Origin: Bordetella genomosp. 9
GTDB lineage: Bacteria; Pseudomonadota; Gammaproteobacteria; Burkholderiales; Burkholderiaceae_B
Assembly: GCF_002261425.1 (NCBI RefSeq)
Contig: NZ_NEVJ01000003.1
Location: 1,054,001 to 1,118,000 of the forward strand
Reading direction: 5' to 3'
Length of the DNA stretch: 64,000 nucleotides
Part shown: in pieces, positions 37,021 through 44,442 of the stretch
Layout: each line of letters starts with the position of its first letter
Position numbering within the stretch: position 1 is the first letter of the stretch
Position numbers and translations under genes: made by a program
The notes under the pieces: model-generated
Told to the model about the DNA's origin: nothing
What the model saw: the letters and a program-made list of their open reading frames with translations, nothing else
Database searches by the model: none

Positions 37021-38018
37021 GACGCGAAGAACCCCCTGTCGACGATCTTGGGCAAGGCGCCGCTGCGTTGCAGGAACTCGTTCGCGACCAGGATGGACCG
37101 GCGTCCCTCTTCCGTTTGCATGGAAGCGTGCTTGAATTCCATCCGCCTGGACTCGATGGCGGTCTTCAGCACCTCGGACGAGGTGCCCGAATTGGCGCCC
37201 GCGATCTTCACCGCCTCGTCCGTGTGCGCCATGATCCCTTCGATGCTTTGCTGGAAGGTCCGGTTCAACCGCTCGACCAGCCCCGGATCGCGCGCGATCG
37301 CATCCTTGCGCACCGCCACGCCGAAATAAGGCAGGTCCAGGTTCAGCTTCCGGCGAAACGCCACGCCGGCGCTATACAGCACCCGCATGTCGGGCACGCG
37401 TTGCAGGCCCATCGACACATTGGGCTCCCAGGTCAGGCCGGCGTCGGCGCGGTTGGCCATGACCAGGGTGACGGATGCCGCGGGGTTGTCGACGTTCTGG
37501 ACGGTGGCGACCTTCTCCAGGTCGATGCCGTCGATCTCCTGCATGATCGCGCGCATCATCCGGTAGGTGCCGGTCGATTGGGGCGCGGCCAGGGTCTTGC
37601 CCTGCAGGTCCTGCAGCTTGCGCACCGCCTGCTCGCGGGTCACGATATTGATCATGTTGCCCGTGGTGACCGAGCAGACATACTGCAGCGGCACACCGGC
37701 CAGGTAGCGGGACGCGAAGGTGTCCCAGCTGCCTATGCAGACGTCATAATTGCCCGCGACGAAATCGTTGTAGTACGTGCTGACCGAGGTGTACGAAGTC
37801 GGCTTCCCCAGGGCCAGGCCATTCGCCTTGCCAAGCTGTTTCGCCGTTATGTAGTCCGTCAGCAGCGTCGTGAAGCCCGGCGTCAGGTTGGCCCATTTCA
37901 GGGGCGTCTGGGCGCGTGCGGGTCGACTGATCCAGGACCCCATCCCGAGGATGGCCGCCGGCGCCAAAGCCGACGCAGTCCGCAGCAGCGCCCGGCGCGA
38001 TAGTGCGCGTCCGTTCAT
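37017..38018 (-). CDS. NitT/TauT-type ABC transporter substrate-binding protein
   Basis: Periplasmic binding protein of 333 residues, first gene of the nine-gene operon. The N-terminus SRRALLRTASALAPAAILGM looks like a twin-arginine signal, with cleavage near ARAQTP. The SsuA/THI5-like fold is recognisable from the segments TTLLTDYITAKQLGKANGLA and MINIVTREQAVRKLQDLQGK. GGAG stands ahead of the ATG. The ligand is unknown, but the downstream CoA enzymes suggest an organic acid rather than a sulfonate or nitrate. Confidence 0.9.
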   Translation of the reverse strand: MNGRALSRRALLRTASALAPAAILGMGSWISRPARAQTPLKWANLTPGFTTLLTDYITAKQLGKANGLALGKPTSYTSVSTYYNDFVAGNYDVCIGSWDTFASRYLAGVPLQYVCSVTTGNMINIVTREQAVRKLQDLQGKTLAAPQSTGTYRMMRAIMQEIDGIDLEKVATVQNVDNPAASVTLVMANRADAGLTWEPNVSMGLQRVPDMRVLYSAGVAFRRKLNLDLPYFGVAVRKDAIARDPGLVERLNRTFQQSIEGIMAHTDEAVKIAGANSGTSSEVLKTAIESRRMEFKHASMQTEEGRRSILVANEFLQRSGALPKIVDRGFFAS

Positions 38019-38135
38019 GCCTAGTCTCCGTTATATTTTTGCCTCCCGTGATCGCTGGCGCGGCCGCCTGCGTCCGGTGAGTGAGTGAATGGTAGGATAG
38101 GCGCGCCGTTCAGAATAGCTACGGAATCGGGACGG

Positions 38136-38155
38136 GCGTTCCAGTGCTGGAACGC
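38136..38155. promoter_or_regulatory. 20-bp inverted repeat between the ABC/CoA operon and the LysR gene
   Basis: Two perfect 9-bp arms, GCGTTCCAG and CTGGAACGC, flank a TG centre. The site lies in the divergent region 38019-38274, 120 bases before the LysR start and 118 from the operon start. LysR regulators bind such interrupted palindromes, so it is a likely activation site. Direct evidence is only the symmetry. Confidence 0.55.
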
Positions 38156-38274
38156 TGCGCTGCGGCATTTGTGGTCTCATCCTCCTTGCCGCGTCCGGCC
38201 GGCTGCTTTATTCGCATAGCGGGAGTCGGCCGTATGGCTTGCTCCATTTGGCCCCACAACCCCATTCCGATGTC

Positions 38275-39186
38275 ATGGCAGAAAGGCTCGATCTCAACTC
38301 GCTACGGCTTTTCTACGAAGTGGTGAACGCGCAGAGCATCTCGCGCGCGGCCGCCGAACTGGGCCTGCCCAAATCGTCGATCAGCCGCAAGCTCAGCGAC
38401 CTGGAACGGGACATGGGAACGGCGCTGCTGAAGAAAGGGCCGCGCAAGCTGACGACCACCGAGATAGGCGCGCGCTTCTACGAGCATTGCCGCCGGGTGG
38501 TCGATGAGGTCGAACAGGCGCGCAACGAATCGGCGACGCTGCAGAGCGAGATGCGCGGCGTGCTGCGCGTCAGCATCCCGATCGACTTCGGCATGTCCTG
38601 GATAGGCCGGGCGCTGGCCGAATTCGTGCAGGCCTACCCGGAAATCGAGCTGGAAGTGGACGTCAACAGCCGCACGGTCGATCTGCGCGAAGAGCCCTAC
38701 GACCTGACGATACAGCTCGGCCCGATCAAGGATACGGACCTGATCTACCGGCGGCTGGCCACGCTGACGCGCGGCGTCTACGCCAGCCCGGAATACCTGG
38801 CGCGCCGCGGCGTGCCGCTGGCGGTGGACGATCTGCATCGCCACGACTGCATCATCACCGCGCAGCAGCGCGTGGACGGCATCTGGACGCTGCGCAACCA
38901 GGCCACCCACCGCTTCGCCACCATCCATGGCAAGGTGGTCGTCAACAATATTTCGATCGCGCGCGAAATGGCCATCGGCCACGTCGGCATGTGCATGCTG
39001 CCCAATCTGATGTGCGGCAACGACCTGCGCGCCGGCCGCCTGCGGCGCGTGCTGGAAAACTGGGAAAGCCCGTCCATGCACGCGACCGCCATGGTGTTGA
39101 GCCGCAAGGGCATGCCGCAGAAGATCCGCACCTTCCTGGATTTTTTCTCGGAACGGCTCAATATCGACGATCGCGCGCTGCGCTGA
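38275..39186 (+). CDS. LysR family transcriptional regulator
   Basis: Regulator of 303 residues with an N-terminal winged helix (LNSLRLFYEVVNAQSISRAA, then GLPKSSISRKLSDLERDMG) and a periplasmic-binding-like effector domain from about residue 90. It belongs to the CrgA/DsdC-like group. I choose the ATG at 38275; an in-frame TTG at 38239 would add 12 residues and is less likely, although neither has a good ribosome site. It is divergent from the nine-gene ABC/CoA operon and probably activates it. Confidence 0.9.
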   Translation: MAERLDLNSLRLFYEVVNAQSISRAAAELGLPKSSISRKLSDLERDMGTALLKKGPRKLTTTEIGARFYEHCRRVVDEVEQARNESATLQSEMRGVLRVSIPIDFGMSWIGRALAEFVQAYPEIELEVDVNSRTVDLREEPYDLTIQLGPIKDTDLIYRRLATLTRGVYASPEYLARRGVPLAVDDLHRHDCIITAQQRVDGIWTLRNQATHRFATIHGKVVVNNISIAREMAIGHVGMCMLPNLMCGNDLRAGRLRRVLENWESPSMHATAMVLSRKGMPQKIRTFLDFFSERLNIDDRALR

Positions 39187-39249
39187 ACCCGCGGCCGTCC
39201 CACTTGGCCGTCCCATTTGGCCTTCGCTCGCCGCCGTCACTCGTGTCCT

Positions 39250-40050
39250 TCAGGCCTTGCCCACGCCCAGGAACTCCGCCATCAAGGCCAGTTGGGCGGC
39301 CAGCATGGGCGCCCCGTAGTGCACCGCGCAGCCGCGTTCGCGCGCGGCCAGCAGCAGCGGGGTTTCGCGCGGCTGCATGATGACCTCGCAGACCAGTTGC
39401 TCCGGCCGCAAGCGGGATACGTCGAGGGGCAGCGCGTCACCCTCGCGCATGCCCAGCGACGTCGCGTTGACCACCAGGTCATGCCCGCTCGGGTCGTCCG
39501 TCCCGACGCGCACGTCGGCGCCCGGATGCAGCGCCAGAATGCGCTGGCGCAGGTCCTCGGCCCTGGCGCGCGTGCGGTTGGCGACCGTCAGGCGCGCCAC
39601 GCCGGCCCCCGCGAGCGCGAAGGCGATCGCGTTGGCGGCGCCGCCCGCGCCGGCCATATAGGCGCTCGCGCCTTCCACCCCGCGGTCCTCCGCGCGCAGC
39701 CCGCCGACAAAGCCTTCGCCATCCAGCATGGTCGCGACCAGGCGTCCGTCGGGTTCGCGGCGGATGACGTTGGCGGCGCCTATCTTGCGGGTGACGTCCG
39801 ACGCGTCATCGCACAGGGCGAGTACCGCCGTCTTGTGCGGCGCCGTGACCACCACTCCGCCCAGGTTCTCCATGCCCCGCAGCGCGGCGACGACCGCCGG
39901 CAGATTGTCCGGGCGCACGTGCATGGGCACCATCACGCCATCGAACCCGGCGGCCGCGAAATGGTCGTTCAAGCGCCGCGGCACCTGCACGTGCTGGATG
40001 GGATCGGCCAGGATGCCGAACAATCGGGTCTTGCCTGTGATGGATGTCAT
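39250..40050 (-). CDS. AroE-like (shikimate/quinate dehydrogenase family) protein with altered substrate site
   Basis: NADP-dependent shikimate dehydrogenase fold of 266 residues. The catalytic Lys is K73 in VVVTAPHKTAV, and the cofactor loop is MAGAGGAANAIAF with basic ANRTRARA for NADP. The two serines that bind the shikimate carboxylate (HSxSP) are V21 and V23 here (ADPIQHVQVP), so shikimate is unlikely as substrate. It is the last gene of a three-gene run with a beta-keto acid cleavage enzyme and a hydroxy-acid dehydrogenase and probably reduces or oxidises a related catabolite. Confidence 0.85.
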   Translation of the reverse strand: MTSITGKTRLFGILADPIQHVQVPRRLNDHFAAAGFDGVMVPMHVRPDNLPAVVAALRGMENLGGVVVTAPHKTAVLALCDDASDVTRKIGAANVIRREPDGRLVATMLDGEGFVGGLRAEDRGVEGASAYMAGAGGAANAIAFALAGAGVARLTVANRTRARAEDLRQRILALHPGADVRVGTDDPSGHDLVVNATSLGMREGDALPLDVSRLRPEQLVCEVIMQPRETPLLLAARERGCAVHYGAPMLAAQLALMAEFLGVGKA

Positions 40051-40095
40051 TGCCTGTTTCCGTCCGGTGGTCAGCGTCCGCGCGCGGCGCCGCGC

Positions 40096-41031
40096 CTAGA
40101 ATCCCACGGCATGCCCGCCCTTCAAGCCGAGCTTCTCGCGCGCGTCGTCGGGCGTGGCGATTTCCAGGTTCAGCGCTTCCAGGATGGTGCGGATGCGCTC
40201 GACCTGCACGCGGTTGGACTCCGCCAGCTTGCCCGGGCCTATCCACAGCGAATCCTCCAGCCCGACGCGCACGTTGGAGCCCATCGCCGCGCCTAGGGTG
40301 GCGAGCGGAATCTGGTTGCGCCCGGCGCCCAGGATCGACCACTCGTAATCGCTGCCGAACAGGCGGTCGGCGGTGCGCTTCATGTGCATCAGGTCTTCCG
40401 GGTGCGGCCCGATGCCGCCCAGGATACCGAACACCGACTGGATGAAGGGCGGCGACTTCACCAGCCCGCGATCGACGAAATGCTTGAGGTTGTACAGATG
40501 GCTGATGTCATAGCACTCGAACTCGAAGCGCGTGCCGTTGGCATTGCCGATGGACAGTATGGTTTCGATGTCCTGGTAGGTATTGCGGAAGATCAGCGAC
40601 CGGCTGTTCTCCAGATGCTCGCGCTCCCACTCGTGCTCGAACTCCTTGAACCGGTCCAGCATCGGGAACAACCCGAAATTCATCGACCCCATGTTCAGCG
40701 ACGCCACTTCCGGCTTGAAGGTAGCGGCCGGCCGCATGCGTTCTTCCACCGTCATGTGCGGGCTGCCGCCGGTGGTGATGTTCACCACCGCGTCGGTCTC
40801 CCGCTTGATACGCTTCAGGAAGGGTTCGAACAGTTCGGGATCCTGCGATGGCTTGCCAGTGCGCGGATCGCGCGCGTGCAGGTGCAGCACCGCCGCCCCG
40901 GCGCGCGCCGCGCCGATCGCGGCGTCGGCGATTTCGTCGGCCGTCACCGGCAGGTGGGGAGACATGCTGGGCGTATGGATCGCGCCCGTCACCGCACAGG
41001 TAATGATCACCTTCTGCCTGCTTCTAGCCAT
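40096..41031 (-). CDS. Beta-keto acid cleavage enzyme (BKACE, DUF849)
   Basis: Zinc-dependent enzyme of 311 residues that cleaves a beta-keto acid with acetyl-CoA into acetoacetate and a new acyl-CoA. The metal site begins with HLHARDPRTGKP (HxH), and VNITTGGSPHMTVEERM, SLNMGSMNFG and SVFGILGGIGP are family blocks. It overlaps the upstream hydroxy-acid dehydrogenase by 8 bases, so the keto acid made there is the natural substrate. In Pseudomonas the same pairing (cdhA with cdhC) serves carnitine, but no thioesterase or betaine gene is found here. Confidence 0.9.
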   Translation of the reverse strand: MARSRQKVIITCAVTGAIHTPSMSPHLPVTADEIADAAIGAARAGAAVLHLHARDPRTGKPSQDPELFEPFLKRIKRETDAVVNITTGGSPHMTVEERMRPAATFKPEVASLNMGSMNFGLFPMLDRFKEFEHEWEREHLENSRSLIFRNTYQDIETILSIGNANGTRFEFECYDISHLYNLKHFVDRGLVKSPPFIQSVFGILGGIGPHPEDLMHMKRTADRLFGSDYEWSILGAGRNQIPLATLGAAMGSNVRVGLEDSLWIGPGKLAESNRVQVERIRTILEALNLEIATPDDAREKLGLKGGHAVGF

Positions 41032-41962
41032 CGTTGTCTCCGCTTCGTTGTTTGTGGCGCATCAAGCGCATCAGTTGTTCGTCGCGCCAGAAACGTCGCG
41101 ACGCCAGTTCTTCCGCCGGCAGCGCCGCGCGCCGCTCGCGCGACAGCGTTTCCAGCAGCGCGGCATCCCAGGCCGGCGCTTCGGACTGGGATGCGCCGAT
41201 GGAGGCATACATCGCGCCGTAGCGCGCGCAATAGTCGGCAATGCCCTCCGGCGCATTCAGGTCTATGGTTTCCAGCGGTCCCATGAAAGCCCAGCGCAGC
41301 CCCAGGCCGTCTTTCACCGTGGTGTCGATGTCTTCCACGCTGGCGACGCCATCGCGCACCAGCCGCATGGCCTCCTGCAGCAAGGCGCCCTGCAGGCGGT
41401 TCAGGATGAAGCCTTCGATTTCCTTGCGCACCACCACGGGCCGTTGCCCGACGGCATTCAGGATATCCCGCGTGCGTGCGATGGCCTGGGCGGACGTCCA
41501 TGGTGCGCCGCTGATTTCCACCACCGGAACCAGATAAGGAGGATTGACGGGATGCGCCACCAGGCAGCGTTCGCGATGCACCAGGTCGCCGGTGAACAGG
41601 CTGGCGGGAATGCTGGACGTGGAGCTGGCCAGTATCGTGTCGGGGCCGGTCAGCGCGTCCATTCGGGCGAACAGCATGCGCTTGGCTTCGACCCGTTCGG
41701 GAGAATTCTCCTGCACGTAGGCCGCCCCGGCCAGGGCGGACTCCAGCGTGACCGCGGCTTCGACGCGCCGTGCGATGCCGGCGGCATCCTGCAGCAGGCC
41801 GTGCGCCTGCAAGGCGTGCAGCTGCCGTTCGATCAGATCGCAAGCCTCGGGCAATCGATCCGCGTCCACGTCGTGCAGCCGGACCTGCCAGCCCGCGCGC
41901 GCGAACACGATCGCCCAGCCTTGCCCCACCAGACCCGCACCGACGATGGCCGCGATGGACAT
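41024..41962 (-). CDS. 3-hydroxyacyl-CoA dehydrogenase family protein, lambda-crystallin (CRYL1)-like
   Basis: NAD-dependent oxidation of a 3-hydroxy acid to a 3-keto acid; 312 residues. The Rossmann motif is GAGLVGQGWA at residues 8-17, the catalytic His lies in LVAHPVNPPYLVPVVEI, and EIEGFILNRLQGALL belongs to the helical domain. The match to CRYL1/L-gulonate 3-dehydrogenase and L-carnitine dehydrogenase is closer than to true fatty acid enzymes, so the substrate is probably a free hydroxy acid. It is the first gene of the - strand run and divergent from the enolase-type gene. Confidence 0.9.
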   Translation of the reverse strand: MSIAAIVGAGLVGQGWAIVFARAGWQVRLHDVDADRLPEACDLIERQLHALQAHGLLQDAAGIARRVEAAVTLESALAGAAYVQENSPERVEAKRMLFARMDALTGPDTILASSTSSIPASLFTGDLVHRERCLVAHPVNPPYLVPVVEISGAPWTSAQAIARTRDILNAVGQRPVVVRKEIEGFILNRLQGALLQEAMRLVRDGVASVEDIDTTVKDGLGLRWAFMGPLETIDLNAPEGIADYCARYGAMYASIGASQSEAPAWDAALLETLSRERRAALPAEELASRRFWRDEQLMRLMRHKQRSGDNDG

Positions 41963-42072
41963 GTCATTGCCTCTGTAGTGTTCTACGGTTCAGCCGCCCG
42001 CGGCCGGGTAATCCCTGATTTACCGTGATTGAAGCCCCACGACAGAATCGGACAGCACCCGGTCGGCCGCGC

Positions 42073-42101
42073 AAAAAAATATATCACAGGCGTATTGCCC
42101 G
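42073..42101 (+). promoter_or_regulatory. Shared 29-bp motif, copy 1 (upstream of the enolase-type gene)
   Basis: An A7-tract, 13 bases, then TATTGCCCG. A second copy lies at 44353-44381, with 21 of 29 positions identical and the same internal spacing. This copy ends 67 bases before the ATG at 42169 and lies in the divergent region 41963-42168, so it could serve both directions. The LysR product of 43346-44257, encoded between the two copies, is the obvious candidate ligand. Confidence 0.5.
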
Positions 42102-42168
42102 GCATGTCGCCCGCGCCGTTCCACGCAGTGGCGCAGCGGCCCCATCGATACCTGCATCAGGAGCATGC

Positions 42169-43272
42169 ATGGCCGCCATCGTTGCCGTCGAGGTATTGCT
42201 CGTCAACCTGCAGCCCAAGGTCAAACGCACGGACGCCGTGCAGAGTTTCGAATGCCAGGAAACGCCCATGGTGCGCATCCGCGATGCCGACGGCATGATG
42301 GGCACGGGCTACAGCTACACCATAGGCACCGGCGGCTCGTCGGTGGCGCGCCTGCTGGACGACCACCTGGCGCCGCTGCTGATCGGCCGCGACGCGGACG
42401 ACATCGAAATGCTGTGGCGCGACCTGTTCTTCCGCGTGCACGCGACCACGGTGGGCGCGCTGACGTCCATCGCCCTGGCCGCCATCGACACCGCCCTGTG
42501 GGACCTGCGCGCGCGCCGCGCCGCCCTGCCCCTGCACAGGCTCGCCGGCGGCGCCAAGGACGGCATCGAGATGTACTACACCGAAGGCGGCTGGCTGCAC
42601 CTGGACGAAGCGCAACTGGTCGATGAAGCCCTGCGCGCACAGGAAGCCGGCTTTGGCGGCACCAAGATCAAGGTCGGCCGTCCGCACGTGGCGGAAGACA
42701 TGCAACGCCTGTCAGCGGTGCGCGACGCCGTCGGTCCCGGCTGGGACGTCATGACCGACGCCAACCAGGGTTTCAACCTGAGCGAGGCGATACGCCGCGC
42801 GCGCTGTTTCGAGGCGCTCGACATCGCCTGGTTCGAAGAGCCCATCCATGCCGACGACGTCGATGCGCATCGCCGCCTGTGCGCGGCCACCACGGTACCC
42901 ATCGCCGTCGGCGAATCGCTGTACAGCGTGTCGCAATTCAAGGACTACCTGCAGAGCGGCGCCTGCACTATCGTCCAGGTCGACGTCGGCCGCATCGGCG
43001 GCATCACGCCCTGGCTCAAGGTCGCGCACATGGCCGAAGCCTATAACGTCCCGGTATGTCCGCACTTCCTGATGGAAATCCACGTGGCCCTGTGTTGCGC
43101 GGTGCCCAATAGCCGCTGGCTGGAATACATTCCGCAGCTCGACATGGTCACCGCCACCGGCATGCGCGTGGAACAGGGCCGCGCCATTCCCTCCGGCGAA
43201 CCGGGGCTGGGCATAGACTGGGACTGGGACAAGCTGAAGCACTTCCAGGTACACCGCACGGAACACCGCTAG
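42169..43272 (+). CDS. Mandelate racemase/muconate lactonizing enzyme family protein (MR subgroup)
   Basis: Enolase-superfamily enzyme of 367 residues that abstracts the proton alpha to a carboxylate with Mg2+. The ATG at 42169 follows CAGGAG; the frame is open for 48 codons upstream without support. The KxK motif is K166/K168, metal ligands are D197, E223 and E249, and the second base is the H299-D272 dyad (VCPHFLMEIH), which marks the MR subgroup. Most such enzymes are sugar-acid dehydratases or racemases. Divergent from the CRYL1/BKACE genes, it may prepare their substrate. Confidence 0.9.
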   Translation: MAAIVAVEVLLVNLQPKVKRTDAVQSFECQETPMVRIRDADGMMGTGYSYTIGTGGSSVARLLDDHLAPLLIGRDADDIEMLWRDLFFRVHATTVGALTSIALAAIDTALWDLRARRAALPLHRLAGGAKDGIEMYYTEGGWLHLDEAQLVDEALRAQEAGFGGTKIKVGRPHVAEDMQRLSAVRDAVGPGWDVMTDANQGFNLSEAIRRARCFEALDIAWFEEPIHADDVDAHRRLCAATTVPIAVGESLYSVSQFKDYLQSGACTIVQVDVGRIGGITPWLKVAHMAEAYNVPVCPHFLMEIHVALCCAVPNSRWLEYIPQLDMVTATGMRVEQGRAIPSGEPGLGIDWDWDKLKHFQVHRTEHR

Positions 43273-43345
43273 CGCGCGCCGCTAGCGCCCGCCACGGCCG
43301 GCTGCACCATCCCAGGATCCCGGGGCCGGCACGGCGCGCCACGCC

Positions 43346-44257
43346 TCAGACATGCGCCAGCGCCTTGATGGACGCATGCAGGAAACCCGTCAGGGCCTCG
43401 GCTTCCCTGGCCAGCCGGCCACGCTTGCGCCAGACGACGCCGATATCCATGGTGGGCACGTCGTCGCTCAGGTCGCGACGCAGGATGCGCCTGCCTTCCA
43501 GGGACCACGGGCGATACACCAGGTCCGACAGTATCGTCACACCCTGCTGCAGGGCCACCAGGCTGCGCACCGCTTCGGGCGAACGACTCTGGAAACGTAC
43601 CCGCGGCCGCAAGCCGAGGCGCCCCCAGTACTTGCCCACGGTCTCGATGTGTTCGTCCATGTCCAGCAGCACGTAGTCGGCGCAGGCCACGTCGGCGAGC
43701 CGCACCTTGTCGGCCTGCTGCAAGGGATGGTCCGGATGCGTCCACAGGCGGCGCGGCGATTTCAGCATCGTGTCGTATTGCAGCTTGTCGAAGCGCGTCA
43801 GGTTCGACACGATGACCAGGGCCAGATCCAGATTGCCCGCCAGCAGATCGGCTTCCACGGCCGCGCGGTCACGCTCGACCACATCCAGTCGAAGATTGGG
43901 AAAACGCTGCCCCACCGCGGCAATCACGGCCGGCATCAGGTAGGCGGAAATGGTCTCTGTGACGCCCAGGCGCAAATGTCCGCCCAGGTCGTTCGGTTCG
44001 GCCCGCATGTCTTCCATGGCGCGATCGAACGCGCCGCTGACATTGCGGGCGTGGCGCGCGAAGCGCACGCCCGCCTCGGTCAGGCGCAGCCCCTTGGCAT
44101 GCCGTTCGAACAGTGACGTCGCCACGCTCTGTTCCAGATTGCGCAGGGCGATGGTCACGGAAGACTGCGAGACGTTGCAGCGCAGCGCCGCCTTGGACAC
44201 CTGGCCGGTCTCGGCCAGCGCCAGGAAGTATTCCAACTGCCTCAGGGTGACTTGCAT
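43346..44257 (-). CDS. LysR family transcriptional regulator
   Basis: Regulator of 303 residues with a typical N-terminus (LRQLEYFLALAETGQVSKAA, then NVSQSSVTIALRNLEQ) and an effector domain from about residue 92 (LRLGVTETISAYLMPAVIAA). The ATG at 44257 follows a GGAG. It sits between the enolase-type gene (convergent) and the molybdoenzyme gene (divergent), and both have a copy of a shared promoter motif. It is therefore a candidate regulator of both groups. The effector is not predictable. Confidence 0.9.
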   Translation of the reverse strand: MQVTLRQLEYFLALAETGQVSKAALRCNVSQSSVTIALRNLEQSVATSLFERHAKGLRLTEAGVRFARHARNVSGAFDRAMEDMRAEPNDLGGHLRLGVTETISAYLMPAVIAAVGQRFPNLRLDVVERDRAAVEADLLAGNLDLALVIVSNLTRFDKLQYDTMLKSPRRLWTHPDHPLQQADKVRLADVACADYVLLDMDEHIETVGKYWGRLGLRPRVRFQSRSPEAVRSLVALQQGVTILSDLVYRPWSLEGRRILRRDLSDDVPTMDIGVVWRKRGRLAREAEALTGFLHASIKALAHV

Positions 44258-44322
44258 GCGCTCCGCCTTTCTTCAACGCTCGCCCTGCCGCCGGCCGCGC
44301 CGCCGGGGCACCGACGCCAGGG

Positions 44323-44376
44323 CATAATATTCAATTTATCTATATTTAGATTTAAAAAATTTATATTAGCAATATT
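44323..44376. promoter_or_regulatory. AT-rich island between the LysR and molybdoenzyme genes
   Basis: Only 6 of 54 bases are G or C, in sharp contrast with the surrounding sequence. It includes an ATATT-AGC-AATAT inverted repeat (44363-44375) and several TATA-like hexamers in both directions. It probably holds both divergent promoters and the LysR site; single -10 and -35 boxes cannot be chosen with certainty. Confidence 0.55.
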
Positions 44377-44381
44377 GCCCG
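44353..44381 (+). promoter_or_regulatory. Shared 29-bp motif, copy 2 (upstream of the molybdoenzyme fusion)
   Basis: A6-tract, then TATTGCCCG at 44373-44381, matching the copy at 42073-42101 in 21 of 29 positions. It ends 61 bases before the ATG at 44443, nearly the same distance as copy 1 from its gene. Confidence 0.5.
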
Positions 44382-44442
44382 TGTCGTCCTAGTATCCGCA
44401 GCATCGATATCCTTGAGCGAATGCTGGACCTGGCTGGTGACT

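Noticed and set aside
38026..38058. TATAAC on the - strand as -10 box for the ABC/CoA operon
   Set aside because: It would begin the transcript at the ribosome-binding site and has no -35 partner at 16-18 bases.
42081..42101. GG...GC spacing considered as a sigma-54 promoter in the shared motif
   Set aside because: There are 6 bases between GG and GC instead of 10, and the TGGCAC element is missing.
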